Part shown: positions 1 through 8,223 of the stretch, in pieces
How positions within the stretch are numbered: position 1 is the stretch's first letter
Layout of the letters: every line of letters starts with the position of its first letter
Origin: Methylobacterium aquaticum
GTDB taxonomy: Bacteria > Pseudomonadota > Alphaproteobacteria > Rhizobiales > Beijerinckiaceae
NCBI RefSeq assembly: GCF_001043915.1
Contig: NZ_LABX01000049.1
Coordinates: forward strand, 1 to 42,142
Length of the DNA stretch: 42,142 nt
Reading direction: 5' to 3'
Notes under the pieces: model-generated
Database searches by the model: none
The model's input: the letters and a program-made list of their open reading frames with translations, nothing else
What the model was told of the DNA's origin: nothing
Program-made: the position numbers and the translations under genes

Positions 1-2078
1 GGAGCGGCGCGCTGGGGCGCCGGCTCCGGGGCGGGCGGCGTGGTGACGATCCGCGCCACCGTCTCGATGGCGTGGGCCGGCACGGAGCGGCGCGGCGGCT
101 CGGCCTCGACCTGCGGGACGGGTCCGGGCTCCGGCGGGCGCCGCGGCGGCCTGACAGGCTCGGCGCGGGCCGGCATCGTCTCCGGCGCCGGCTCGGCGGT
201 CGGCGAATCGGCGTTCCGTCCGGGCTGCCGCGGTGGCAGCGGCGGCAGGGGATCGTGGTCGCGCCCACCCCATACGGGTTGCTTCGCCGTCCCGTCGCCC
301 GACAGGCCGATCTTGCGGAAGAACTCCGTCCCGCGCACCGGCAGCGTCTCGCGCATCCAGCCCTCGAACTGGTCCAGTCGCCCGTCCCGCACCGCCTCGT
401 CATGCAGGGTGCGCAGGGCCACGAAGGTGCGCAGGTCGTCGTCGGACGGGTCGATCAGCTTGCCGCCCGCGGCGACGAACCGGCTGACCAGGGAGCCGGT
501 CATGGTTCCGGCCGGCACCGGGCCACGGCGCACCAGCACCAATTGCCGGCCCGGAATCTTCGCCGAGATGCCCGACGCGGTGAGTGCCGCCCGCAGGCGC
601 GCCTGGAAGGCGATCGGGTGGGGCTGGAGCAGGGCGCGGTAGCAGATGTGGCGCTCGCGGTCGTTCTCCTCGCGGTGCAGGAAGGTCAGCCTGCCGTGCA
701 GGGGCGGCAGTCGCTGCTCGGGCTCGCCCTTGCTCACCACGTCGATCGCGTCGTGCGGGTCGTCCTCCAGGGCGTAGAGGTCGAAGGCGGCGCGCAGCAA
801 TTCGCCGAGCCCGGCATCCTCGTCGTCGAGGAGGCCGGAGAGGTCGGCGGCCCGGCGGGCGGCGTCGAGGTCGAAGAGCGTATGACGAGCGTCCTGTTCC
901 GGCTTCGGCTCGCTAACATTGAGGCTGTCGCATACAGTCACGACGCCTTTCGACAGGCAGACGCGCCGGAAGGCATCACAGTTCATCAGAAGTGTGCGAG
1001 GTCTCATCGCACTGCGAGCTGCGGCCGCGATGGCAGACTCGCTGAACGGCCAAGTCGGGAAGGGCGGCGTGAAACCCGCCTCGGCGTAGGCCGGCGCCAG
1101 ACGGTTGCGGATCAAGGCCGTAGCGGCAGCCTGATCTTTCATGCCGGACAGGGCTACCGCCGGATCGAATCGCTGTCGGAAGGGAGTTAGCCCGCGCTCC
1201 TCCATGCGGATCCAAGAATCAGCCAAACAGGTGACAATGGTCATGCCGCGGCCGCACACGTCATGCAGCTCAAGTAGACCCGCGGCCAGCACCTCGGCGA
1301 GGCCCGTGCTGTCATCGAAATCGTCCGTAGACGCGATGCGGCTCGGATCCACGACACCATCAATCTGGTCGAGAGCGACGAGCGTCGGTCCGCTCAGCCC
1401 CATGATCCAGGCCATGCCTCGGACCAATTCGACGGGCGAGGGTGGTGGTGTACGGAAGCCGAGGGTCGCACGCTCGTTGGGGTCCGCGTCATAACCTTGC
1501 AGCCAAGCGTGAGCGAGGCCAACAGCGGCAAGATCCTTGGAGCGGAGGAGGCAAAGGGCGCGAAAGACATCCTGATGCTTCAGGGCCTGCGCCATGTCGA
1601 ACTTCATCAATGCCATCACGAGCAGGTCGACGATCCTGCGGGTATCGATATTGGGTGTGTTGAACGCTTCCTCGACCTGCTCCTCAACCCGGAAACGGCG
1701 TGCCACTCCGGCCAGCACTGCATCGGACTGACGCCGTCCATCCGGCATGGTCTGCAACATTGCAGTCAGAAAGCTCAGAGCGGCACTACGCCAGAAATCC
1801 GTGAGGCCGAGCACGTCGAGGAGTACGAACCAGCCGCCAGACCGCCAGACCGCGTGCCGGATCTGGCCGATGAGATGGGTCTTGCCGATCCCGGACTGAC
1901 CGACGAGCACGCGGCCCCGCGGACGGGTACCGGAAGCCTGGTCATGCAGAGCAGTCACGATCGTTGGAATCAGCGCTTCATTCGGAGCGCCAGTTGGCTC
2001 CGCATCGAGCCAGACGCTGTCGAGGGTGCGCACCCAGTCGAAACTGACACGGCGCAGGGCGTCGAGGGCGTCGCTCAT
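1..2078 (-). CDS. Large P-loop ATPase, partial (3' end beyond left edge)
   Basis: The frame is open for 692 codons from the ATG at 2078 to the left edge, where it is still open. I translated it by hand. It has a Walker A motif GQSGIGKT (residues 60-67) and a Walker B-like strand TLVALDQID (232-240), followed by a strand ending TIVTCLADSW (280-289) that resembles an AAA+ sensor. Residues about 395-600 form a second, helical region, and 605-692 is a Pro/Arg/Glu-rich linker, so another domain probably follows outside the window. The start overlaps the stop of the upstream gene as ATGA (2075-2078), so the two are translationally coupled. Codons for residues 1 to about 393 use A or T at the third position far more often than the rest. 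No family was recognised. The partners (nuclease, winged-helix protein) suggest an NTP-driven motor or sensor of a defence or DNA-processing complex, which is inference. Confidence 0.8.
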   Translation of the reverse strand, partial: MSDALDALRRVSFDWVRTLDSVWLDAEPTGAPNEALIPTIVTALHDQASGTRPRGRVLVGQSGIGKTHLIGQIRHAVWRSGGWFVLLDVLGLTDFWRSAALSFLTAMLQTMPDGRRQSDAVLAGVARRFRVEEQVEEAFNTPNIDTRRIVDLLVMALMKFDMAQALKHQDVFRALCLLRSKDLAAVGLAHAWLQGYDADPNERATLGFRTPPPSPVELVRGMAWIMGLSGPTLVALDQIDGVVDPSRIASTDDFDDSTGLAEVLAAGLLELHDVCGRGMTIVTCLADSWIRMEERGLTPFRQRFDPAVALSGMKDQAAATALIRNRLAPAYAEAGFTPPFPTWPFSESAIAAAARSAMRPRTLLMNCDAFRRVCLSKGVVTVCDSLNVSEPKPEQDARHTLFDLDAARRAADLSGLLDDEDAGLGELLRAAFDLYALEDDPHDAIDVVSKGEPEQRLPPLHGRLTFLHREENDRERHICYRALLQPHPIAFQARLRAALTASGISAKIPGRQLVLVRRGPVPAGTMTGSLVSRFVAAGGKLIDPSDDDLRTFVALRTLHDEAVRDGRLDQFEGWMRETLPVRGTEFFRKIGLSGDGTAKQPVWGGRDHDPLPPLPPRQPGRNADSPTAEPAPETMPARAEPVRPPRRPPEPGPVPQVEAEPPRRSVPAHAIETVARIVTTPPAPEPAPQRAA

Positions 2079-2842
2079 GCCTGGATCCATATGAGGTGGA
2101 AAGGCTCGCCGGCCGGGCTGAAGGCTGCCGCACGCTCGGCAGCATCGAGCGCCTTCGGGTCACTGAGCTGGCTCAGCTCAATCGTGTCGTCCTTCTCAAG
2201 AATCGCTGCCAGCCCGGCATCGACCGTCGCTCGGTCGAGATCAGCGAGTGCCGCCCGCAGGGCGCTGAGGCGCACCGGCGCGGCCTTCCGGCCGCCGGTG
2301 CAGGCGAGATAGGCGTCTTCGATGCGGGCGCGGAGCCGATCCGCATCGGGCGGCGCCGACGGCGCTTCCGGCGGAGAAGCCACGTCGGGCTTCGAAGCGG
2401 CCTTCACCTTCGGAGCAGCCTTCACCTTCGGAGCAGCCTTGGGCTTCGGAGCTTCTTTGCGGTTCGGGTCCGTCTTTGTCCGAGTTCGTGGCGCCTTCGG
2501 CTCCGGCGCCGTCCGCTCGGGGGCGGGGCCGACGAACTCGGCGAGCGTCGCACCGGTCGCATCGAGGTGGTGGTGGAGGCGCGTGAGCCAGTCCTGAAGC
2601 ACCCGCAGGGTCGGGGGCAGGGGATCGCGCAGGTGCTGGCCGGCCCAGTTCCAGCCCTTGTCGGTGACGGTCAGACGCAAGGTGCGCCCCTCCTTCTCCA
2701 CCGTCAGGAGCCCGGCCGTCCGCAACGCATCGCGATCGGATGTCTCGATCCGCGGCGTGATCTCGCTGTTCAGGGCGGTGCCCTGCCGGCCGAGCAGGCG
2801 CCAGAGAATCAGCGCCTGAACCGGCGTCGGCGTCTCGCTCAT
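2075..2842 (-). CDS. Winged-helix-like accessory protein with Lys/Pro linker
   Basis: 255 aa. The start is the ATG at 2842, overlapping the stop of the nuclease gene as ATGA (2839-2842). Residues about 5-70 have a MarR-like winged-helix pattern: helix ALILWRLLGR, then LRTAGLLTVEKEGRTLRLTVT as recognition helix and wing. Residues about 110-170 are a basic, proline-rich low-complexity linker with repeated KAAPKV units (an 18-bp DNA repeat around 2400-2450). Residues about 170-255 look like a second small helical/winged domain ending in a hydrophobic strand HLIWIQ. No enzyme motif is visible. By position and shape it could be a DNA-binding adaptor between the nuclease upstream and the ATPase downstream, which is inference. 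The reading frame extends further 5', but that extension is the antisense-like shadow of the nuclease gene. Confidence 0.8.
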   Translation of the reverse strand: MSETPTPVQALILWRLLGRQGTALNSEITPRIETSDRDALRTAGLLTVEKEGRTLRLTVTDKGWNWAGQHLRDPLPPTLRVLQDWLTRLHHHLDATGATLAEFVGPAPERTAPEPKAPRTRTKTDPNRKEAPKPKAAPKVKAAPKVKAASKPDVASPPEAPSAPPDADRLRARIEDAYLACTGGRKAAPVRLSALRAALADLDRATVDAGLAAILEKDDTIELSQLSDPKALDAAERAAAFSPAGEPFHLIWIQA

Positions 2843-3924
2843 CGGGTCGTGTCTCCGGAGGAAGGGTGGAGGCGCAGCCGGACCACGGCGCGGATCTTCT
2901 CGATCGCGCGCTGAAGGTCGTCCGCCACCTCGTCGTTGGTGAGGCGCAGCACGAGATAGCCGGCGACCAGCAATTCGTAGTCGCGGTGGCGGTCGCGCCG
3001 GAACTTCGGATTGACCTGGTGCTCCGGCCCGTCGATCTCGACGACGATGCGATGCCGGCGGCAGACCAGGTCGACCCGCGGCTGCTGGCCGTGGCCCGCC
3101 ACCTGCACGATCTCGTTGCCGGAAAACAGTCCGGTCAGCTCCGGGTCCTTCGCCAGCGCCGCCTCGACCCGCCGTTCGGCCTCGCTGGCGGGGTGGGCCT
3201 GAGACCGCGGCGCGATGAAGCGCTCCGCCACCGGCGCAAGGGCGCGGCCGATCGTGCAGGCGCCGTAGAGGGTGCGGTCGTAGGGCGGGGTGTCGGGCGG
3301 CTCGGCCGGCAGGGCGAGGACACAGGCCGCGCCACGGCCAGCGCACCATTCCAGCGCCTCGATCACCGCCCGGGCCCGTGCCGGTGAGACCGGATCGACC
3401 TCCGCCACCAGGATCACGCTGCTGGCATCGACCGCCCGCAGCAACTGCTCGAATTCGAGCGCCCGCGTCATCCGCCGGAACCGGGGCGGCCGTCCGGACG
3501 CTGCCTCCGCCCCCGCGGCCTTGAGCCAGGGCGCCGAGGCGCCCGATGTCGCCGCATCCGGGATCGATCCGTCACGTCCGGGCCAGTCCGGCCAGCGGAC
3601 GAGCGCCAGTTCGGCGAGGTCGTCGAGCAGGCGATCGATCACCGCGGCGCTGCTGTGCAGGTCCTCGGACGCGACGAGGAGCACGCCGCGATCGACCTCG
3701 CCCGCTGCCAGCATCGCGCCCACCCCGTCGCGCGTCAGCCCGATCACCGTGAGCCGCTCGCCGCGGCCGAGGCCGGCGGCGCGGCGCGCGAATGCGGCGG
3801 GCGTCAGGCGCGGCCGGGCCGCTGCGGGGCTCTCTCCGGACGATGGCAAGACGAGACCGTGTCCCCGGTGCCGGCCGGTGACGGCGACGGCGCGCCCCGG
3901 CTGTGATCCGCCGATATGCAGCAC
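2839..3924 (-). CDS. PD-(D/E)XK nuclease (DUF559/Vsr-like C-terminal domain)
   Basis: 361 aa from a GTG at 3924. An in-frame TTG at 3954 would add 10 residues, and neither start has a strong ribosome-binding site. The C-terminal 116 residues carry a DUF559/Vsr-type PD-(D/E)XK pattern: Glu249 in the first helix (SEAERRVEAAL), Asp285 in RVDLVCRR, Glu296 and Asp298 in VVEIDGPEH, a basic helix with DRHRDYEL, then GYLVLRLTNDEV. These are the expected metal-binding and catalytic positions. The N-terminal 240 residues have alternating strands and helices (ERLTVIGLTR, GVLLVASED, SSVILVAEVD, ACVLALP) like a Rossmann-type fold, but I cannot assign them. It is the first gene of a three-gene coupled set with the winged-helix protein and the ATPase. 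Its role is probably cleavage of foreign or damaged DNA, by inference from the domain. Confidence 0.82.
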   Translation of the reverse strand: MLHIGGSQPGRAVAVTGRHRGHGLVLPSSGESPAAARPRLTPAAFARRAAGLGRGERLTVIGLTRDGVGAMLAAGEVDRGVLLVASEDLHSSAAVIDRLLDDLAELALVRWPDWPGRDGSIPDAATSGASAPWLKAAGAEAASGRPPRFRRMTRALEFEQLLRAVDASSVILVAEVDPVSPARARAVIEALEWCAGRGAACVLALPAEPPDTPPYDRTLYGACTIGRALAPVAERFIAPRSQAHPASEAERRVEAALAKDPELTGLFSGNEIVQVAGHGQQPRVDLVCRRHRIVVEIDGPEHQVNPKFRRDRHRDYELLVAGYLVLRLTNDEVADDLQRAIEKIRAVVRLRLHPSSGDTTR

Positions 3925-3973
3925 AAGTTGCCGCTTCTGGCTAGCGGGTTGCAAGGCCGCGCGGCGGCGACAG

Positions 3974-5326
3974 CTATCGTCCGGCCGTCCCGCCGGATGA
4001 ACGTCCCGGCCCGTATCCGGCGGGCGGGCGCGAGCCGAGATGCGACCTCAGGGTCCGGCCCTCGTACTCGGTGCGGAACAGGCCGCGGCGGCGGAGTTCG
4101 GGAAGCACCAGTGCGATGAAGTCGTCGAGCCCGCCCGGCAGGGTCGGCGGCATGATGTTGAAGCCGTCGGCGCCACCGGCCCGGAACCGCGCCTCCATCT
4201 CGTCGACGATCTGCACCGGCGTGCCGACGATCTGCGAGTGGCCGCGTGCCCCGGCGATCCGCAGGTAGAGCCGGCGCAGGCTCAGGCCCTCGCGGCGGGC
4301 GAGATCGAACATCAGCTGCTGGCGCGACTTGAGCCCCTCGGTCGCGGGCAGTTCCGGTACCGGACCATCGGGATCGAAGCCAGAGAGGTCGTGGCCGACC
4401 ATGCGGCTGAGCAGTGCCAGCCCCACGACGGGATCGATCAGCGCCTGCAACTCCTCGAACGTGTCGCGCGCTTCCGATTCGGTGCGGCCGACCACCGGGA
4501 ACAGCCCGGGCATGATCTTGAGGTCGTCGGGCGACCGGCCGAAGCGGGCCATCCGCCCCTTCAGGTCGCGGGCGAAGTCCACCGCCTCGTCGAGGGTCTG
4601 GTTGGCCGTGAACACGATCTCGGCGGTGCGCGCCGCCAGGTCCTTGCCCGGTCCCGACGACCCGGCCTGGACGAGCACCGGCTGGCCTTGCGGCGTGCGC
4701 GGAATGTTGAGCGGGCCCCGGACCTCGAAATGCTGGCCCTTGTGGTCGAGGGGCCGGAAGCCGTCGGGCTTCGAGAACTGGCCCGACGCCTTGTCGATCA
4801 CGACCGCATCGTCGTCCCAGGTGTTCCACAGCCCCAGCACCACGTCGACGAACTCCTCCGCCCGTTCGTAGCGGTCGGCGTGGCGGGCGATCGTGTCGTT
4901 GCCGAAGTTGGCCGCCTCCAGGTCGGTGGCCGAGGTGACGAGGTTCCAGCCGGCCCGGCCGCCGCTGAGATGGTCGAGGGAGGCGAAGCGGCGGGCGACG
5001 TTGTAGGGCTCGTTGAAACTCGTCGAGGTGGTGGCGACGAGGCCGATGCGGTTCGTGACGGCGGCGAGGGCCGACAGCAGGGTGACGGGCTCGAAGTGGC
5101 CTGAGCGGGCGGTGCGCTCGCTGGAGCGCAGGTCGGCATCGCGGATGCCGCTGCCGTCCTCCAGGAAGATCAGGTCGAACTTCGCCGCCTCGGCGCGCCT
5201 GGCCCAGCCGACATAGCGCTCGAGAACGAGCCCGCCATCGGCCTCGCTCGACGGGTGGCGCCAGCCGGCGACGTGGTGGCCGGTGGCGTAGAAGAAGGCG
5301 CCGAGGCGCATCGTACCCTGTGTCAT
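3974..5326 (-). CDS. LLM-class flavin-dependent monooxygenase (NtaA/SnaA/DszA family)
   Basis: 450 aa, the usual length for the nitrilotriacetate/dibenzothiophene-sulfone monooxygenase group of the luciferase-like superfamily. These FMNH2-dependent TIM-barrel enzymes oxidise small organic or sulfur compounds with a separate flavin reductase. Visible family features are RLGAFFYATGHHVAGWRHP at the N-terminus, KFDLIFLEDG, IGLVATTSTSFNEPYN, LSGGRAGWNLVTS near residue 125, and PVLVQAGSSGPG. The ATG at 5326 is preceded by AAGCGAG. The downstream ATG of MRLG is a possible alternative. No flavin reductase or sulfonate transporter lies beside it, so the substrate cannot be named. The stop is 49 bp before the nuclease gene on the same strand, so readthrough into that operon is possible. 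Confidence 0.88.
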   Translation of the reverse strand: MTQGTMRLGAFFYATGHHVAGWRHPSSEADGGLVLERYVGWARRAEAAKFDLIFLEDGSGIRDADLRSSERTARSGHFEPVTLLSALAAVTNRIGLVATTSTSFNEPYNVARRFASLDHLSGGRAGWNLVTSATDLEAANFGNDTIARHADRYERAEEFVDVVLGLWNTWDDDAVVIDKASGQFSKPDGFRPLDHKGQHFEVRGPLNIPRTPQGQPVLVQAGSSGPGKDLAARTAEIVFTANQTLDEAVDFARDLKGRMARFGRSPDDLKIMPGLFPVVGRTESEARDTFEELQALIDPVVGLALLSRMVGHDLSGFDPDGPVPELPATEGLKSRQQLMFDLARREGLSLRRLYLRIAGARGHSQIVGTPVQIVDEMEARFRAGGADGFNIMPPTLPGGLDDFIALVLPELRRRGLFRTEYEGRTLRSHLGSRPPAGYGPGRSSGGTAGR

Positions 5327-5631
5327 GGCTCGCTTCGGGATCTCGGGGCCGCCTGCCGCCGGTCTAATATACCGCTACGCGGAAGAAATCCTGGTTTGGG
5401 GATCGTGTCCCTTGGAGTGGTGTCGCTGAGCGGGAGCGGGGGACCCGCGCCAGGGCGAAAACCACCTTCGACTGTCTCCGGCGCAAGCACTCGCCGCCTC
5501 GCGTCATCGGCCAGGCACGGCGAAGCCGGTGCGCCACTCACCCCTCACGCGCCGCCCCCGACGAGGCGCCACACCGCGTCACCGTCGCGGTGGAGCCCCG
5601 TCCCCGACGGCGATCGCCGGGAGGGGCCCGA
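5327..5631. other. Intergenic region between LLM monooxygenase and pnkp
   Basis: 305 bp without a convincing gene. It holds the 5' region of the monooxygenase gene, with an AT-rich TATATT box on the minus strand at 5366-5371 as a possible -10 but no clear -35, and the 3' region of pnkp with a small hairpin at 5572-5592. Short open frames here have no ribosome-binding sites and no recognisable products. Confidence 0.6.
5572..5592 (-). terminator. Hairpin downstream of pnkp
   Basis: A perfect 7-bp inverted repeat CACCGCG / CGCGGTG (5572-5578 and 5586-5592) with a 7-nt loop lies 40 bp after the pnkp stop. No U-tract follows, so it may only stabilise the mRNA end or assist Rho-dependent termination. 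Confidence 0.3.
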
Positions 5632-8223
5632 TCACAGCCGGGGATCCACGGGCTCCGATTCCAGGGCGAGCACGCCGAACACGCATTCGTGCACGCGCCG
5701 CAGCGGCTCGCGCGCCACGAACCGCTCCAGACCCTCGAGCCCGAGCGCGAACTCGCGGAAGGCCAGCGAGCGCTTCGCCCCGAGCCCGCGCTGGCGCAGG
5801 CGGGCGAGGTGCTCGGGCGTGTCGTAGTCGGGGCCGTAGATCAGGCGAAGATACTCCCGGCCGCGGCATTTCACGGCGGGTTGCGTGATCCCGCGACGGC
5901 CGCGTGCGATGACGTCGGCGGGCTTGACCACCATGCCTTCGCCGCCGCCGGACGTGAGATCCAGCCACCATGCGACGGCCTTCTCGACCTCCGATGCGTT
6001 GCCCGGATCCACGGTGATCGTGGCCGTGGCCCGGAACAGCGGGTCGGCGGATGCCAGCCGTGCGAGATGGCCCAGATGCCAGGAATGCGGCTTGTCGCCG
6101 TGAACCCGCCCCTCGCTGGCGAGCAGGTGGAACGGCGCGATCCGCAGGTCGTCGATCCGCGTCACCGGCCATGCATAGCTGCGGATGACCGAGGCGAATT
6201 TCTTCGCGCGGTCGAGGCGCTCCGCCGTGTGGAGCTTGAGGTCGCCGATCTCGGCCCCGCGGGCCTCAGCGCGCCGGAGCGCGTCCGCCACGGCGGACAG
6301 ACCGATCCGGGCGGCGGCGGCGGTCGGCGCGTACTGGCCCGCGATGAGCGCCTGCGCCTTGGCCGACCACGGCATGATCTCGGCATCGAGCAGCACCCAG
6401 TCGGTGTCGAGGTCGGCGAGGAGCCCGCTCCGGTCGAGCGCGGCCCTGGTGCGCGCCAGAACCTCCGCCTGCTGCTGCGGGTCATGGAAGAAGGCGCGGC
6501 CGGTGCGGGTATAGACCGCCCCGAGGCCGCCGCCCGCCACGCCGAACCGACGCCGCGCCGCATCGCCGTCGCGGCAGACGACGATGAGCGCGCGCGAGCC
6601 CATGTGCTTCTCCTCGCACACGACCTGCGTCACGCCCTCGCGGCGGTAGAAGTCGAGCGCCTCGCGCGGATGCTCCAGGTAGCCGTCCTCCTTCGCGGTC
6701 TCGCACGGCGACATGGTCGGGGGCAGGTAGATCAGCCATTTCGGGTCGATCGCGAAGCGGCTCATCACCTCCAGCGCCGCGGCGTTGTTCTCGTCCCGGA
6801 TCGTCACCGAGGGCAGAAGCCGCGTCGTGACGATCCGCTTGCCCGCCACGTCCGAGAGATCGAGCAGGTCGTCCGCCTCGGCTTGCGAAGCGATCTCCGC
6901 TCCCGGGCCGGCGGCGGGTCCGAGGGGCCGCGCGGGCTCGGCATAGACCTGCGCCGCCGGGACCGCGACGATCTCCATCTCGGGGTAGCGCAGGGCCGTG
7001 AGCCTGCCGCCGAACACGCAGCCGGTGTCGATGCACAGCGTGTTGTTGAGCCAGGCGGCCTCGGTCACCGGCGTGTGGCCGTAGACCACGCGGGTGTCGC
7101 CCCGGTACTCCGCCGCCCAGTTCAGGCGCACCGGCAGGCCGAACGCGTCCACCTCCCCGGTGGTCTCGCCGAACAGGCAGAAGCCCCGGATCGCTCCCGA
7201 GGCGCGGCCGATCATCTCGGCCTTGATCCCCGCATGGGCGACGGCGAGCCTGCCGGCATCGAGCCAGACGTGGCTGACCAGGCCGCCGATGAAGCGCCGG
7301 GCCCGGGCCCGGAAAGCCTCGCTCTGCGCTGACAGGCTGTCGATGCTGGCCTGAAGCCCGTGGCCGACCTTCACGTCGCGGCCGCCCAGCCACTTCTCGA
7401 CCTTCGCCTCGTGGTTGCCCATGACGCAGAGGGCGTGGCCATCCTCGACCATGTCCATCACGAGACGCAGCGCATCGGCGACGCGCGGGCCGCGGTCGAC
7501 GATGTCACCGACGAAGACCGCCTTGCGCCCGGGCGGCGGCACCACGCGGTAGCGCGGCTCGCCGTCCCGGCTCTCGCGGGCGACGGCGTAGCCGAGGCGC
7601 TCCAGCAGCGTCCCGCATTCATCGGCGCAGCCATGCACGTCGCCGATGATGTCGAAGGGCCCCGGCTCGTCGCGACGGTCGGTCCAGAGCCGCTGCCGGG
7701 ACAGCGTGACGCCGGCGATCTCGGCCTCGGAGCGCAGCTCATGCACCTGCCGGAAGCCCTCGCGGGCGAGACCGCGCAGGCCGCGGCGCAAGGCGGCCAT
7801 CTGGTTGCGGATCACGTGCGGGCCGAAGGCGCGATCCGGTCGGCTCGCATTGCGCATCCGGCAGATCTCCTCGCCGGGATCGAGCACGATCGCCACGCTG
7901 AGCGCGTGCCGGCGGCGGGCGATCTCGACGAGGCGCTTGCGGTCCTCCGCCCGGACATTCGTCGCATCGACCACGGTGAGGCGGCGGTTCTTGAGGCGCA
8001 GGTCGAGGATCGCGCTCAAGAGCGCGAAGGCGTCGGGCGTGGCGCCCTGGTCGTTCTCGTCATCCGCGACGATCCCCCGGCAGGCATCCGAGGAGATGAT
8101 CTCGGTGGCCCGGAAGTGGCGGCGCGCGAAGGTCGACTTGCCGGACCCGGAGGCGCCGATCAGGACCACGAGCGCGAAGTCCGGCACCGTGACCGCGGTG
8201 GAGGTCGTGTCGTCGCGGCTCAT
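5632..8223 (-). CDS. pnkp: Polynucleotide kinase-phosphatase with RNA ligase domain (Pnkp)
   Basis: 863 aa, close to the length I recall for Clostridium thermocellum Pnkp (about 870). It has three catalytic modules in order. The 5'-kinase has P-loop GASGSGKS (23-30, Lys29). The metallophosphoesterase has DVHG (195-198), GDIVDRG (239-245), GNHE (269-272) and YGHTP (381-385). The C-terminal nucleotidyltransferase/ligase has motif I EKHMGSR with nucleophile Lys539. It heals 2',3'-cyclic phosphate and 5'-OH RNA ends and, with Hen1, seals them. The ATG at 8223 overlaps the hen1 stop as ATGA (8220-8223), so the two proteins are coupled. This matches the known bacterial Pnkp/Hen1 RNA repair complex. 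The same frame stays open upstream across hen1, but that part is not coding. Confidence 0.95.
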   Translation of the reverse strand: MSRDDTTSTAVTVPDFALVVLIGASGSGKSTFARRHFRATEIISSDACRGIVADDENDQGATPDAFALLSAILDLRLKNRRLTVVDATNVRAEDRKRLVEIARRRHALSVAIVLDPGEEICRMRNASRPDRAFGPHVIRNQMAALRRGLRGLAREGFRQVHELRSEAEIAGVTLSRQRLWTDRRDEPGPFDIIGDVHGCADECGTLLERLGYAVARESRDGEPRYRVVPPPGRKAVFVGDIVDRGPRVADALRLVMDMVEDGHALCVMGNHEAKVEKWLGGRDVKVGHGLQASIDSLSAQSEAFRARARRFIGGLVSHVWLDAGRLAVAHAGIKAEMIGRASGAIRGFCLFGETTGEVDAFGLPVRLNWAAEYRGDTRVVYGHTPVTEAAWLNNTLCIDTGCVFGGRLTALRYPEMEIVAVPAAQVYAEPARPLGPAAGPGAEIASQAEADDLLDLSDVAGKRIVTTRLLPSVTIRDENNAAALEVMSRFAIDPKWLIYLPPTMSPCETAKEDGYLEHPREALDFYRREGVTQVVCEEKHMGSRALIVVCRDGDAARRRFGVAGGGLGAVYTRTGRAFFHDPQQQAEVLARTRAALDRSGLLADLDTDWVLLDAEIMPWSAKAQALIAGQYAPTAAAARIGLSAVADALRRAEARGAEIGDLKLHTAERLDRAKKFASVIRSYAWPVTRIDDLRIAPFHLLASEGRVHGDKPHSWHLGHLARLASADPLFRATATITVDPGNASEVEKAVAWWLDLTSGGGEGMVVKPADVIARGRRGITQPAVKCRGREYLRLIYGPDYDTPEHLARLRQRGLGAKRSLAFREFALGLEGLERFVAREPLRRVHECVFGVLALESEPVDPRL

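Noticed and set aside
72..1190. Plus-strand open frame of 372 codons at the left edge
   Set aside because: It is antisense to the ATPase gene, which is open on the minus strand for the full 2078 bp and has Walker motifs. The plus-strand product is Arg/Gly/Ala-rich with no domain.
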